Assembly: GCF_902170305.1 (NCBI RefSeq)
Contig: NZ_CABHWW010000014.1
Location: forward strand, 124,001-188,000
Direction: 5' to 3'
Length of the DNA: 64,000 nt
Source of the DNA: Yersinia alsatica
GTDB lineage: Bacteria > Pseudomonadota > Gammaproteobacteria > Enterobacterales > Enterobacteriaceae
The notes beneath the pieces were generated by a model. The model made no database searches, was not told the DNA's origin, and saw only the letters and a list, made by a program, of their open reading frames with translations. Made by a program: the position numbers and the translations under genes. Shown here piece after piece: positions 1-9,669 of the stretch. Position 1 is the stretch's first letter. Each line of letters starts with the position of its first letter.

Positions 1-1017
1 ATCCTGATGAGGAATGCGATCACAGGCACCTTTACAGCCGCCATCATTTTCCCGCCATAAGACATTCAACCCTGCGCGCGCCAGGATATCCATCAGCCCT
101 TCCTGATGGCTAGCCAGTGTAGCATCGTAATTTTTGCGCGGCATATTCGAGAACATGCACGGCACCGACACCGCCGTTTCAGTGCCACAGGATGAAGCAT
201 TCTTGAAAAAGGTAACGTTTTGTTTCTGCAAGCGAGGATTGGTTTCTCGCCCATAACCACCTAGCGAGAAATTCTCTGCTCTGGCGGTTTCGCCGACCAC
301 TAAGATAACTAATGTTTTTTTCTGTTGCCCGCTAATCAGCGGGCCTTTATGGGCATCTTCACCTATCGTCACCAATGCCATGTTACTGGCAAAATATTTA
401 TGTTTCGCAAATTGAAAACTGCCGCTGACAAAGTTAGACGGCGTTAGCATCTTGACGATACTTTTATTGTTACGAATCAATGAGGCGTAATCTTTATAAA
501 ACAGGGTCGCGACCAGTAGGATAATCACGGTGGAGAGCAAAATATTGGCTGCGCGCAACCCCAACATATACCACCAAGGACGAGTGGCCCGGATGTGTAC
601 AAAACAGACAACAACCGCAGGGATAATGCCTAACACCAGCAACCACAGCGCCATGCGCGGGGTGAACAGGGCGGTGGCTTCCTGTGAGTTAGTCTCAAAG
701 GCATTTTGCATCATATTGGCGTCGATCACGGCACCGTAACTGAACATAAAATAGTTAGCGACCGCGCTGCCGAGCAGAAACAGAATAATGATGGGTTTGC
801 GCAGCAAGGGCACCGCGAGCAAGCTAAAAATAATATTAAGGGCGCAGAAGATGACTACCGGTATGGTTGCAGCAAAGAAATAGCTGTCACTGCTGTCAAA
901 ATGAATCAGCGACCAGGCTTTATAAATAAATAGTGCATTTTGGAACAGGGTAAAAAACAGTGTGCAAGACAGAATAAAAACCAATCCGTTACACTGTAAC
1001 TTATGTCGTACATTCAT
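1..1017 (-). CDS. eptA: Lipid A phosphoethanolamine transferase EptA (5' part, cut by window start)
   Basis: Inner-membrane enzyme that moves phosphoethanolamine from phosphatidylethanolamine to lipid A, lowering surface charge and cationic-peptide binding. The 339 N-terminal codons are present, reading from ATG at 1017 off the left edge; the family is about 540 residues. The N-terminal half is hydrophobic with several membrane segments and contains the family signature VIDANMMQN. The periplasmic sulfatase-like part begins with VVGETARAENFSLGGYGRE (metal-binding Glu), followed by SCGTETAVSVPCMFSN, which carries the catalytic Thr region. The zinc ligands near the C terminus lie outside the window. 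It is divergent from ydhL and has a PmrA-like box about 55 bp upstream. Another EptA/CptA-type paralogue is possible, but the motifs fit EptA best. Confidence 0.88.
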   Translation of the reverse strand, partial: MNVRHKLQCNGLVFILSCTLFFTLFQNALFIYKAWSLIHFDSSDSYFFAATIPVVIFCALNIIFSLLAVPLLRKPIIILFLLGSAVANYFMFSYGAVIDANMMQNAFETNSQEATALFTPRMALWLLVLGIIPAVVVCFVHIRATRPWWYMLGLRAANILLSTVIILLVATLFYKDYASLIRNNKSIVKMLTPSNFVSGSFQFAKHKYFASNMALVTIGEDAHKGPLISGQQKKTLVILVVGETARAENFSLGGYGRETNPRLQKQNVTFFKNASSCGTETAVSVPCMFSNMPRKNYDATLASHQEGLMDILARAGLNVLWRENDGGCKGACDRIPHQD

Positions 1018-1070
1018 TATGAAAATCAAACTCTACAGTTCACTCATTGCCAGCAGAGTAGCGCATGAAA

Positions 1071-1087
1071 CTTAAGATAACCTTAGC
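1071..1087 (-). promoter_or_regulatory. PmrA (BasR)-like box upstream of eptA
   Basis: On the minus strand the sequence reads GCTAAG, five bases, then CTTAAG. This is close to the PmrA direct repeat (CTTAAG-N5-CTTAA) found upstream of pmrC/eptA in Salmonella. One half site is perfect and the other deviates at its first bases. The position, about 55 bp upstream of the eptA ATG, is suitable. Binding is inferred. Confidence 0.5.
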
Positions 1088-1200
1088 GGTTGAGGTGCGC
1101 TCTGGGGCAAATATGATCGGTTTTTCTTACCGACAGAAATAGGGACTTGCCAGCGGCGGTGAAGCAGTCTTCAATTAAGGGACCAGCATCAGGAGATTAT

Positions 1201-1440
1201 GTGGCTCAGCAACTTGAGTTTTTTGACATCCCCAGCCCATGCCGCGGTATCTGCCAAACAGATGACCGTGGTTTTTGTCGTGGTTGCATGCGCAGCCGGG
1301 AAGAGCGTTTTAATTGGATGCAGCTGAGTGATCCGCAAAAGCGCGATGTACTGCGTTTGTGTCGCCAACGTCTATTGCGCTTGCAGCGCGCCAACAAGCA
1401 GCCCGATGAATCTTTGCCAGAACAACCTTCTTTATTCTGA
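1201..1440 (+). CDS. ydhL: DUF1289 family protein YdhL
   Basis: Small cytoplasmic protein of unknown function, 79 residues from a GTG start. GTG 1201 is preferred over an in-frame TTG at 1147 because AGGAG lies five bases upstream and the resulting N terminus (MAQQLEFF) matches E. coli YdhL (MAEQLEFF) as I recall it. The core CRGIC..D..GFCRGC supplies four cysteines, which suggests metal binding but is unproven. The C terminus EQPSLF is also typical. It precedes ydhF by about 140 bp in the same direction, as in E. coli. Confidence 0.85.
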   Translation: MAQQLEFFDIPSPCRGICQTDDRGFCRGCMRSREERFNWMQLSDPQKRDVLRLCRQRLLRLQRANKQPDESLPEQPSLF

Positions 1441-1579
1441 TTCTTTGCTGCCTTTTTAACGTTTCTGGCGATTTTATGGCTCAGCCCCCAATTGACCCCT
1501 AATTCATTGACCAAGGATGATGATCCTTTTCGTCGGTTGTGTATGCTTATGGGCAAATAAACAAATGAGGTAGCTGATA

Positions 1580-2476
1580 ATGGATACACGTAGCCAACTT
1601 GCTCCGCAAGGGCCTGAATTTTCCCGCATGATTTGCGGTTATTGGCGCCTGATGGAATGGGGTATGACGCCTGAACAACTGCTGGTCTTTATTGAACAGC
1701 ATATTGAATTGGGTATCACCACCGCTGATCACGCAGATATTTACGGCGGTTATCAATGCGAGCAGGCATTCGGCAAAGCATTACGTCTTAAACCCTCCCT
1801 GCGTAGCCAACTGGAGTTGGTGAGTAAATGTGGTATTGCGACCACTGCGAAGCCGGAACATGCGCTGGGGCATTATATTACCGATCGTTCGCACATCATT
1901 GAAAGTGCTGAACAATCACTGACTCATCTGCATACCGACTATCTTGATTTATTGCTGATTCATCGCCCAGATCCATTGATGGATGCCGATGAAGTTGCTG
2001 AAGCATTCACTCAATTGCATAAAAGCGGCAAAGTAAAACATTTTGGTGTTTCAAACTTTACTCCGGCTCAATTTAGTTTGCTGCAATCGCGCCTGCCATT
2101 CTCATTGGTAACTAATCAGGTAGAGATTTCGCCGCTACATCAGCCGGCGATTGTCGATGGCACACTCGATGCTTGCCAACAATTGCGTATCAAACCAATG
2201 GCTTGGTCTTGCTTGGGTGGCGGTCGCTTATTTAGTGATCCTGAGTTCCAGACATTACGTGATGAATTACAAGCTGTTGCGGATGAAATTGGCGCGGAAA
2301 GTATTGAGCAAGTGGTTTACGCCTGGGTTCTGCGTTTGCCATCGGCACCGCTGCCAATCATTGGCTCTGGTAAGATTGAGCGGGTAAAAACTGCCTGGGC
2401 GTCACTCTCTCTGACGATGACTCGCCAGCAGTGGTTCCGTATTCGTCGTGCCGCGCTGGGCTATGATGTGCCTTAA
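1580..2476 (+). CDS. ydhF: Aldo-keto reductase-like oxidoreductase YdhF
   Basis: NADPH-dependent aldo/keto reductase-type TIM barrel, 298 residues, the same length as E. coli YdhF. Visible family features are DHADIYGG (catalytic Asp/Tyr of the AKR fold, near residue 52), the strand LDLLLIHRPDPLMD, GVSNF, and the C-terminal cofactor segment with PIIGSGKIERV. The start is supported by GAGG upstream of ATG 1580. It follows ydhL and ends about 20 bp before the convergent ydhK. The physiological substrate is unknown. Confidence 0.88.
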   Translation: MDTRSQLAPQGPEFSRMICGYWRLMEWGMTPEQLLVFIEQHIELGITTADHADIYGGYQCEQAFGKALRLKPSLRSQLELVSKCGIATTAKPEHALGHYITDRSHIIESAEQSLTHLHTDYLDLLLIHRPDPLMDADEVAEAFTQLHKSGKVKHFGVSNFTPAQFSLLQSRLPFSLVTNQVEISPLHQPAIVDGTLDACQQLRIKPMAWSCLGGGRLFSDPEFQTLRDELQAVADEIGAESIEQVVYAWVLRLPSAPLPIIGSGKIERVKTAWASLSLTMTRQQWFRIRRAALGYDVP

Positions 2477-2495
2477 GACTTTTCTTTGCGCCAGT

Positions 2496-4520
2496 TTAGG
2501 CTGGCGCAGCTTGGCTTCCCTCGGCGGGTACGGCCAATTGCAGTTGTGTCAGTGAGCAATATAGCCGCCAGATAAGCCCGGCCAGCTCTCGACCCGTGGC
2601 ATCCGGATATTGCCCCAAAATAGCACTCATCCGCTGCAACTCTTGCAACGTGGCTTGCAACGACGTCGGTTGAATCCCTTTCTCGGTCATACAACCCTTC
2701 AAACAGTGGATACACACATCACGCACCGCAGACAGGGGCGCTGACGTGGTTTGCCAATCACGTAGTTGCCAGACCACATGGCTGCAATTGAGCAGCACCA
2801 TCCCCCAGCGCAGTAGCCATAACCGGGCGGGTTGGTCCTTGCTAAGATTAAGCTGACTGATGCGATGATAAATCAGTGATTCGAATTGATGCTGACTCTG
2901 TCTCGGGTGACTGCTAAGTTGATCGATAAAATCACGGCGAAGCATGCGAATAATGCGGCGACTTTTGCGTTTATCCGAGCTGGGGCGCAGCAGCTGGAAT
3001 GCGACACCGGCCAGCATAACCCCCACTAATTTAGCGATGTTATCATTCAGGAACTCTTGATAATCATAACTCGGTGGGTTGGTGACACTCAAGAAAGACC
3101 CCATAAATACAATCAGTTGCCCCCATAGCGAAGCATAAGACGGATGTTGGAGCTTCATCATTTGCATGGTGATTAAAATCGGGAACAGCAGCACGGCAAA
3201 TTGCCAAAAATCATCTATTTGCACCATCACGCCAAATTTCAGAATAAAGCAGCCGATAGAGAGCAAAACAATGGCTTTCAAGAGGGTGGCGATGCTGTCC
3301 GTTGGTGAGGGTGTGGCAGAGTAGAGCACACAACTGACCGCGGCTAATGCCAGTGCCGCACTGCCAGAACTCCATTGTGTGTTGATCCAGAATGCGCAGC
3401 CGATAACAATACAAACGAAGGTTCTCAGGCCATTATAGGCCGCTTCATAGGTGTCGGTATGGCGAGCCAGTGATGCCACTGGCGGCGGCGATAACATGCC
3501 ACTTTCCGGCTCTTTATCCAATTGCGCCAGCCAGCGATTCACTTGCAAATAGAGCCAGCAGAAATGACGTAATCGTAACCAGAAGGCCCGGTGACGATAG
3601 TCAAACTCATCATGAGGGGCGATTTGTTGCAGTATTTTGGCCAACTGATACTTATCACAATCCGGTTGTTGTAAGGCGGCCAGTAATTGTGCCAGAACCG
3701 TTGCCAAATTTTCCGGCGGCGAAGGCCAGTTAACCAACATACGGCGCAAACTGGTAATCACGCTAGTGATGCGTAGCTGGCGATGCAGAATAAAATTCAA
3801 TACGTTATTTTGTCGCCGCAGCCGGTAGTGGCTCCAAAACGCCTGAATTCGCAGCAGATTCATGGTGAGGATCTGACCAATCAACCCCTCGTGTGAGGTG
3901 CGAATCTGTGGCGTCAGCTCGGTTTGCCATAATAATTCAGCATGTTCCAGTAAACGCGACTGCATCCGGCGCAGGGATGTCAGCAGTGCTTCGCCGTCGG
4001 AGGTACTGGGCAGCAGCATCATCATCAGCCCGCCGCAGAGAATACCGGTAATGACCTCACAAACCCTGGCTTGGGCAATATCAAAAATTTGTTGTGTATC
4101 AGTGATATTGACAGTCGAGAAAGCAATTATGGCGGTGGTGTAACCGGCTAATGCAAAAGCATAAGAAACGTTGTTCTGGTAATGATTTGAGACAAAAGTA
4201 CAGCAGCCAATCCAGGCGGCAATGACAAAAGTAAACAACCAAGGGTCATTGAGGCAATGACCGGCAATCATCAACGATGCCGCGGCACCAATGAGGCTAC
4301 CAATAACCCGACCAATACTTTTACTGATGACACCACCGACTGTCGGGAAACTGACAACCGCGGCAGAGGTCATTGCCCAGTAGGGTTCATCCAGATTCAG
4401 TGCAAAGGCAATCCACAGCGATAAGCACATCGCCAGTGAATTGCGCAGCGCGTAGCGCCATTGGCCAGCATTGGCTTTACCCCAAGGGGTTTGCTGCCAC
4501 GAGGGGAAAGCAAGGCGCAT
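2496..4520 (-). CDS. ydhK: FUSC-family aromatic-acid-type efflux protein YdhK
   Basis: Inner-membrane protein of the fusaric acid resistance (AaeB-like) family, 674 residues. Two hydrophobic blocks (about residues 28-165 and 365-500), each with several membrane segments, flank a cytoplasmic linker; a second cytoplasmic region forms the C terminus. The stretch [18 protein letters not shown] is shared with E. coli YdhK. It starts three bases after the ydhJ stop, so ydhI-ydhJ-ydhK forms one operon for an export pump with a periplasmic adaptor. The exported compound is unknown. The unit is divergent from rovA, as E. coli ydhIJK is from slyA. Confidence 0.87.
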   Translation of the reverse strand: MRLAFPSWQQTPWGKANAGQWRYALRNSLAMCLSLWIAFALNLDEPYWAMTSAAVVSFPTVGGVISKSIGRVIGSLIGAAASLMIAGHCLNDPWLFTFVIAAWIGCCTFVSNHYQNNVSYAFALAGYTTAIIAFSTVNITDTQQIFDIAQARVCEVITGILCGGLMMMLLPSTSDGEALLTSLRRMQSRLLEHAELLWQTELTPQIRTSHEGLIGQILTMNLLRIQAFWSHYRLRRQNNVLNFILHRQLRITSVITSLRRMLVNWPSPPENLATVLAQLLAALQQPDCDKYQLAKILQQIAPHDEFDYRHRAFWLRLRHFCWLYLQVNRWLAQLDKEPESGMLSPPPVASLARHTDTYEAAYNGLRTFVCIVIGCAFWINTQWSSGSAALALAAVSCVLYSATPSPTDSIATLLKAIVLLSIGCFILKFGVMVQIDDFWQFAVLLFPILITMQMMKLQHPSYASLWGQLIVFMGSFLSVTNPPSYDYQEFLNDNIAKLVGVMLAGVAFQLLRPSSDKRKSRRIIRMLRRDFIDQLSSHPRQSQHQFESLIYHRISQLNLSKDQPARLWLLRWGMVLLNCSHVVWQLRDWQTTSAPLSAVRDVCIHCLKGCMTEKGIQPTSLQATLQELQRMSAILGQYPDATGRELAGLIWRLYCSLTQLQLAVPAEGSQAAPA

Positions 4521-4523
4521 GGC

Positions 4524-5381
4524 TTATTGCACCAAGGAGATAGTGCAGGTGGTACCGGCAATCAAAGTGACGTCGGCAGGAACATCCAGCAATTTAATTC
4601 TCACCGGAACCCGCTGCGCCAAACGCACCCAAGGGACATTCGGCTTCACATCGACCAATAAATTGCCGCTGGTATCGACACTCTGGTCATAAATTGCGCG
4701 ACCAATACTTTCCACCACTCCCCGTAAAGGAATGTTGCCATTATACAGCACAATTTTGGCTTCATTACCTTCTCTAATGTGTCTCAGTTTGGTTTCTTCA
4801 AAATAGCCCATCACATAGAATGAGTCGGTATCTATTAGCGCGACTAAAGGAGTTCCTGTGGTTGCGTAGTCGCCTACGCGGGTCTGTAAGTTAGTGATAT
4901 AGCCATTGGCTGGAGCATAAATACGGGTTTTGCTGAGATTCCATTTCGCTTGTTCAAGGTTGGCTAAGGCGCCTTGATAAGCCGCTTTCATACTCTCTGC
5001 GGTTAAATTGGCAATATCGAGATCTTCGCCAGAAATGATATTTTTCGGCAAGTTTCGGCGGCGTTCGGCTTCATGATTAGCTTTGGCTAATTCAGCCTGA
5101 GCCCTGACGACAGCCGCTTGGGCATTATCCAGCGCCAGCTGATAAGGTTGTGGGTCAATCACAAATAATAAGCTCCCCGAGCTTACCAACTGGTTATCAT
5201 GAACTAGTATGTTAACCAGCCGGCCAGAGACCTCCGGGGTGATGCTGACTAATTCTGCCCGGACTTTGCCATCGCGAGTCCAGGGAGATTGCATGTAATA
5301 ATTCCACATCCACCAACCAGCACAAAGTGCGAGGGCGAATACAATGACTGAGGTGAAGTATTTAAAAGACTGATGATTCAT
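4524..5381 (-). CDS. ydhJ: HlyD-family membrane fusion protein YdhJ
   Basis: Periplasmic adaptor subunit (AaeA/EmrA type) of 285 residues that would link YdhK to an outer-membrane channel. One N-terminal membrane anchor (about residues 9-30) is followed by a biotinyl-lipoyl-like half motif (PWTRDGKVRAELV..TPEVSGR), a coiled-coil hairpin rich in Ala, Glu and Lys (about 85-140), and the second lipoyl half (IYAPANGYITNLQTRVGDY). It lies six bases after ydhI. No outer-membrane partner is encoded nearby, so TolC use is inferred. Confidence 0.87.
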   Translation of the reverse strand: MNHQSFKYFTSVIVFALALCAGWWMWNYYMQSPWTRDGKVRAELVSITPEVSGRLVNILVHDNQLVSSGSLLFVIDPQPYQLALDNAQAAVVRAQAELAKANHEAERRRNLPKNIISGEDLDIANLTAESMKAAYQGALANLEQAKWNLSKTRIYAPANGYITNLQTRVGDYATTGTPLVALIDTDSFYVMGYFEETKLRHIREGNEAKIVLYNGNIPLRGVVESIGRAIYDQSVDTSGNLLVDVKPNVPWVRLAQRVPVRIKLLDVPADVTLIAGTTCTISLVQ

Positions 5382-5387
5382 ATCAAT

Positions 5388-5624
5388 TTACCAACTGGCT
5401 AATATCCATAAAGAAACGCTGACTGCAATGACAAAAATTGACAGATCCATTAATATTGGATGCCAGATGTCACCAGAGTAGATCCAATTCCGTAGCATAT
5501 GATGGATCAATAGCCATAACACCAAACCTAGCATAACCGCCTTAAACATTGGCGGGAAATAGATTGAGGCACCTAAAACCAAGTCTGAAAGTGGTGCGTT
5601 AGGGGATAATATAGATACATACAT
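5388..5624 (-). CDS. ydhI: DUF1656 small membrane protein YdhI
   Basis: A 78-residue inner-membrane protein with two predicted membrane segments (about residues 26-45 and 58-76). The N-terminal consensus of a DUF1656 protein (AaeX type) is visible as LGASIYFPP. Such proteins are always first in aaeXAB-like efflux operons; their exact role is unknown. It is the first gene of the ydhIJK unit, and its promoter must lie in the 180-bp gap shared with rovA. Confidence 0.85.
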   Translation of the reverse strand: MYVSILSPNAPLSDLVLGASIYFPPMFKAVMLGLVLWLLIHHMLRNWIYSGDIWHPILMDLSIFVIAVSVSLWILASW

Positions 5625-5792
5625 AAGGTTAATCCTTAAGAGGTAATTTTAGTAAATACATCATTTTTGCTAAAGGATTCCCCGTATTTATTGCTATTGT
5701 CCTAGCATCGACGGTATATATACATTTGTGTTTTTAATGTTAATTACCCAAAATAGACTGGACTCTGGTAGTTATGCTAGCACGCTAAATAA

Positions 5793-6236
<444 letters not shown>

Positions 6237-6290
6237 TAATAAAGCTTTAGATTTCTATTCACAGCAGAAAGATTTTTTCGTTGAAAAAAC

Positions 6291-6325
6291 AAGCCAGGGC
6301 GCATTACCAGCCCTGGCTTTTATTT
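6291..6325. terminator. Bidirectional terminator between rovA and slyB
   Basis: Perfect 10-bp stem AAGCCAGGGC / GCCCTGGCTT with a 9-base loop. It is followed by TTTTATTT on the plus strand and by GTTTTTTC on the minus strand, so it can end both convergent genes. Confidence 0.88.
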
Positions 6326-6344
6326 AGGGATGACCTGAGGGCGA

Positions 6345-6812
6345 TTAGCGTGGGCTAACAGTCACCGTGCTGCCACTGCTGGCGAGCATGACACGCTGAC
6401 CAACGCTAAAGCGGGTTGGACCTTGCTTCTGAACGACCAGAATAGTGGTGCCATCATCTTTGCGAACTTCAAGCTGCACACCGTCAGTACGGTTCATTGC
6501 ACCCTGAACACCTTGCCCAGCCATACCACCCGCCACAGCACCCGCTGCAGTTGCCAGGCTACGACCTGTGCCACCACCGACAGTATTGCCAAGGAAACCA
6601 CCCAATACGGCACCACCGATAGCGCCCATAACATTGTTATCATCGCCGCCCTGAATAGTCACAGGACGCACGGAAAGCAATGTGCCGTAAGTCACCGTCT
6701 GTACTTGCTTCGCTTGTGAGGCGCTGAATACATCACCAGACAGCGTGCTGTTGTTAGCACAGCCGGTTAGAGTCACTGCGGCAATAGCAACGGCGATTAA
6801 TGGCTTGATCAT
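6345..6812 (-). CDS. slyB: Outer-membrane lipoprotein SlyB (Pcp/glycine-zipper family)
   Basis: Lipoprotein of 155 residues with signal peptide and lipobox LTGC (Cys18). The body has a glycine-zipper segment of alternating Gly/Ala (AIGGAVLGGFLGNTVGGG, about residues 64-81) and a basic, valine-rich C terminus ending VTVSPR. In E. coli and Salmonella SlyB is PhoP-activated and stabilises outer-membrane proteins under envelope stress (established). It is convergent with rovA, as in E. coli. I did not find a convincing PhoP box in the right orientation. Confidence 0.93.
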   Translation of the reverse strand: MIKPLIAVAIAAVTLTGCANNSTLSGDVFSASQAKQVQTVTYGTLLSVRPVTIQGGDDNNVMGAIGGAVLGGFLGNTVGGGTGRSLATAAGAVAGGMAGQGVQGAMNRTDGVQLEVRKDDGTTILVVQKQGPTRFSVGQRVMLASSGSTVTVSPR

Positions 6813-7256
6813 AAAAACTCCTATTAAAAATGCATAACCGTATTACGGTTTAGTATGCCAGGGATATCCAAATCCAGTCCATTGACGGCCTAGTATTTGC
6901 ATAAAGTATGGCTTACCCAAATGTTTATTTCACTACTTAACTGATTTTTGACGACGTGCTTAATTTTTCTACCACTTCAATGGGTCGCAGCTTAGCGGTT
7001 TATCCTTCAACCAATATTAAACGGCAGTTTAACTTTCTTAAAGTAAGAAATATCACTCCAATAAATGAAACCGTAAGAACTAATGACTTTTATGTGACCT
7101 TTCCTACAAATAGAAAGCATTCTTTAAGACATGCCCCTATGGCGGTATACACTTAAAAAAGTATATCTTTTCATGGTGTTAATTTTACTATTCCGACATG
7201 GTTCACGGAAAGTCTTGTCACTATTTTATCCCTTGAGGGGAAATAAGGTCATTGCT
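6813..7256. other. Intergenic region between divergent slyB and anmK
   Basis: A 444-bp A+T-rich stretch that must hold both promoters. A 66-codon open frame at 6956-7156 has no recognisable domain and a poor ribosome-binding site, so I treat it as noise. I saw no RNA gene or repeat. Confidence 0.6.
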
Positions 7257-8369
7257 ATGAAATCAGGCCGTTTTATTGGAGTCATGTCAGGAACCAGTCT
7301 GGACGGGATTGATGTGGTGCTGGCGGCTATTGACCAGCGCATGGTGGCTCAGCAGGCCAGTTACAGTCACCCGATGCCAGTGCAGTTGAAAAAAGATATT
7401 CTTGGCATGTGTCAGGGCCAGTCAACCACCTTATCGGCCGTCGGTAAGCTTGATGCCGAATTGGGGATATTATTTGCCGAGGCAGTGCTGGCCTTGTTGG
7501 CCAAAGAGGGACTGACGGCGCAAGACATCACGGCGATTGGTTGCCACGGGCAAACTGTGTGGCATGAGCCGCTGGGAGAACCCGCCTTTACTATGCAATT
7601 AGGGGATAATAATCGCATTGCGGCGATGACCCACATTGCCACCGTTGGCGATTTCCGCCGCCGCGATATGGCTTATGGCGGGCAGGGCGCGCCTTTAGTC
7701 CCCGCCTTCCACCATGCCTTATTAGCCCACCCCACAGAGCGGCGCATGGTATTGAATATTGGCGGCATTGCGAATTTATCGATGTTGCTGCCAGATTTAC
7801 CGGTGCGTGGTTTTGACACTGGCCCGGGAAACATGCTGATGGATGCCTGGATCTGGCGCAACCGTTCACTGCCTTATGACAAAGATGCGGCTTGGGCGCA
7901 GCAAGGGCAGGTCAATCAATCACTGCTTGAGCTAATGTACAGCGACCCTTACTTTGCGTTACCGGCCCCGAAAAGTACCGGGCGTGAGTATTTCAATGCC
8001 GGGTGGCTGGATAAACAACTGGCTAAAATTCCGGCAATAGCACCTGAAGATGTCCAGGCCACGCTGGCTGAGTTAACTGCGCTATCAATCGCAGAGCAGG
8101 TTCAACTGGCAGGAGGTTGTGATCGTCTGTTGGTCTGCGGCGGTGGCGCGCGTAATCCGCTGGTGATGTCGCGGATGTCGGCGCTGTTACCGGGCACTGA
8201 AGTGTGTGTGACGGATGATTTCGGTGTCAGTGGTGATGATATGGAGGCACTGGCCTTCGCTTGGCTGGCATTTCGCACTTTATCAGGTAAATCGGGCAAT
8301 TTACCCTCAGTAACCGGCGCGAGTTGCGAGACCATTTTAGGAGCAGTCTATCCTGTATCGTCACGATGA
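7257..8369 (+). CDS. anmK: Anhydro-N-acetylmuramic acid kinase AnmK
   Basis: Cytoplasmic kinase of murein recycling: it cleaves 1,6-anhydro-MurNAc and phosphorylates it to MurNAc-6-phosphate. The protein is 370 residues (E. coli 369). The ATP phosphate loop is [12 protein letters not shown] (residues 8-19). The segment around [18 protein letters not shown] contains the catalytic Asp, and GFDTGPGN and [11 protein letters not shown] are the remaining nucleotide and sugar motifs. ATG 7257 with AAGG upstream gives the family-length protein; an in-frame start 126 bp further upstream would add a nonhomologous tail. The mliC gene follows, as in E. coli. Confidence 0.94.
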   Translation: MKSGRFIGVMSGTSLDGIDVVLAAIDQRMVAQQASYSHPMPVQLKKDILGMCQGQSTTLSAVGKLDAELGILFAEAVLALLAKEGLTAQDITAIGCHGQTVWHEPLGEPAFTMQLGDNNRIAAMTHIATVGDFRRRDMAYGGQGAPLVPAFHHALLAHPTERRMVLNIGGIANLSMLLPDLPVRGFDTGPGNMLMDAWIWRNRSLPYDKDAAWAQQGQVNQSLLELMYSDPYFALPAPKSTGREYFNAGWLDKQLAKIPAIAPEDVQATLAELTALSIAEQVQLAGGCDRLLVCGGGARNPLVMSRMSALLPGTEVCVTDDFGVSGDDMEALAFAWLAFRTLSGKSGNLPSVTGASCETILGAVYPVSSR

Positions 8370-8376
8370 GGGTGCT

Positions 8377-8401
8377 AAGCTGCCATAGATTAGGGCAGCT
8401 T
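8377..8401 (+). terminator. Stem-loop between anmK and mliC
   Basis: AAGCTGCC / GGCAGCTT 8-bp perfect stem with a 9-base loop. No T-run follows, so it may attenuate rather than terminate, and anmK and mliC may be partly co-transcribed. Confidence 0.45.
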
Positions 8402-8427
8402 ATTCACTCAATAAGGACGACATCATA

Positions 8428-8727
8428 ATGAAACGCTTTCTTTGCATAACAGTGGCAATGGCGCTGGTGGGGTGTAGCCTGGTACAACCGAAGAACGAAA
8501 TTTTGCATTATCAATGCGGTACTACCAAGCTGACGGTAATGCAGGACAATAAGCAAGATAAGGTCAGTTTTGTTTTAGACGGTGAACAGTTGACGCTACC
8601 GCAAGTGCGCGCGGCATCTGGCAGTAAATACAGTGATGGGCATTACACTTTCTGGTCGAAAGGCAACAGTGCTTTTGTTGAACGTGGCGATAAAATCATT
8701 ATCAATGATTGTGTTTTGATCAAGTAA
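8428..8727 (+). CDS. mliC: Membrane-bound C-type lysozyme inhibitor MliC
   Basis: Lipoprotein of 99 residues with lipobox LVGC (Cys16). The mature part has the MliC/COG3895 pattern: YQCGTTKLTV near its start, then SASGSKY-type loop (AASGSKYSDGHYTFWSKG), which inserts into the lysozyme active site in the family, and a second Cys (NDC) pairing with the first. It protects peptidoglycan against host C-type lysozyme. It sits between anmK and pdxH as in E. coli (ydhA). Confidence 0.92.
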   Translation: MKRFLCITVAMALVGCSLVQPKNEILHYQCGTTKLTVMQDNKQDKVSFVLDGEQLTLPQVRAASGSKYSDGHYTFWSKGNSAFVERGDKIIINDCVLIK

Positions 8728-8817
8728 TCGGGCCATTGTCGGTTCAGGGTGATTGTGATTCTGTTGCTGCAAGGGCAGAATGATAATCACTGCTTTCCTG
8801 CGCGTTATAGAGCTTAT

Positions 8818-9471
8818 ATGACTGACAATAATGAATTTGATGTTGCAGATTTGCGCCGTGAATATATTCGTGGCGGTCTACGCCGTAGCGATTTAACCGA
8901 AAATCCATTGGAATTATTCGAGCGCTGGCTAAAACAGGCGTGTGATGCCCGTTTGCCCGACCCAACCGCCATGTGTGTGGCAACCGTTGATGCTAATGGC
9001 CAGCCTTATCAGCGCATTGTGCTACTCAAGCATTATGATGATCAAGGGATGGTGTTTTACACCAATTTAGGTAGCCGCAAGGCGCAGCAATTAGCTGAGA
9101 ATCCACATATCAGCTTGTTATTCCCTTGGCATATGTTAGACCGGCAAGTCATTTTCCTTGGCAAAGCTGAACGGCTTACCACCCTCGAAGTGCTGAAATA
9201 CTTCAGCTCGCGCCCTAAAGATAGCCAGATTGGTGCTTGGGTATCCCAGCAATCTTCACGGATTTCAGCCCGCGGAGTGCTGGAAAGCAAATTCCTCGAG
9301 CTAAAACAAAAATTCCAGCACGGTGATATCCCTCTCCCCAGTTTTTGGGGCGGATTTCGCGTTAAATTCGACTCTGTCGAGTTTTGGCAAGGTGGCGAAC
9401 ATCGTCTGCATGACCGTTTTATTTATCAGCGAGATGCAGATGCATGGAAAATTGACCGTTTAGCCCCTTGA
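8818..9471 (+). CDS. pdxH: Pyridoxine/pyridoxamine 5'-phosphate oxidase PdxH
   Basis: FMN enzyme that makes pyridoxal 5'-phosphate from PNP or PMP. From ATG 8818 the protein is 217 residues (E. coli 218). Visible motifs are [15 protein letters not shown] (N-terminal lid), [20 protein letters not shown] with FMN-binding residues, [14 protein letters not shown], and the C-terminal RLHDRF.Y and W.I.RLAP signature. An upstream in-frame ATG at 8749 would add 23 nonhomologous residues and is rejected. Together with pdxY downstream of tyrS it places two vitamin B6 salvage genes around tyrS, the order also seen in E. coli. Confidence 0.94.
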   Translation: MTDNNEFDVADLRREYIRGGLRRSDLTENPLELFERWLKQACDARLPDPTAMCVATVDANGQPYQRIVLLKHYDDQGMVFYTNLGSRKAQQLAENPHISLLFPWHMLDRQVIFLGKAERLTTLEVLKYFSSRPKDSQIGAWVSQQSSRISARGVLESKFLELKQKFQHGDIPLPSFWGGFRVKFDSVEFWQGGEHRLHDRFIYQRDADAWKIDRLAP

Positions 9472-9499
9472 GAATGATGAAATAATTGTGGTTAAACCT

Positions 9500-9526
9500 A
9501 GCGCTCGCGGGACGGGCGCTTTATTC
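9500..9526 (+). terminator. Probable terminator after pdxH
   Basis: AGCGCTCG / CGGGCGCT stem (one wobble pair) with a short loop, then TTTATTCTAT. Moderate quality. Confidence 0.5.
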
Positions 9527-9558
9527 TATACCTTCCTTGAGCACCCCTCGTAAAATAC

Positions 9559-9656
9559 AATTTTTGTACCAGACAATGTTTGTCACAGAGAATGTTTGTC
9601 ACAGAGAATTTTTGTAGCAAGCAATGTCTCGTAAAAGAACATGTTTCGTAAAAGAC
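9559..9656 (+). repeat. Six-unit 16-bp tandem repeat in the tyrS leader region
   Basis: Units begin at 9559, 9575, 9591, 9607, 9623 and 9641. Units 2 and 3 are identical (AATGTTTGTCACAGAG); units 1 and 4 start AATTTTTGTA; units 5 (18 bp) and 6 carry TCGTAAAAGA. A partial unit (CTCGTAAAATAC) precedes the array. It fills the space from the probable promoter region to the tyrS ribosome-binding region, ending about 13 bp before the start codon. Confidence 0.75.
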
Positions 9657-9669
9657 AATGGAGTCGTTG

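Noticed and set aside
1206-1589. 127-codon minus-strand open frame opposite ydhL
   Set aside because: It overlaps ydhL antisense, has no recognisable domain and looks like a shadow.
6813-6960. PhoP box for slyB
   Set aside because: A weak GCTTA..TGTTTA-like pair near 6910-6925 is on the wrong strand and the spacing does not fit.
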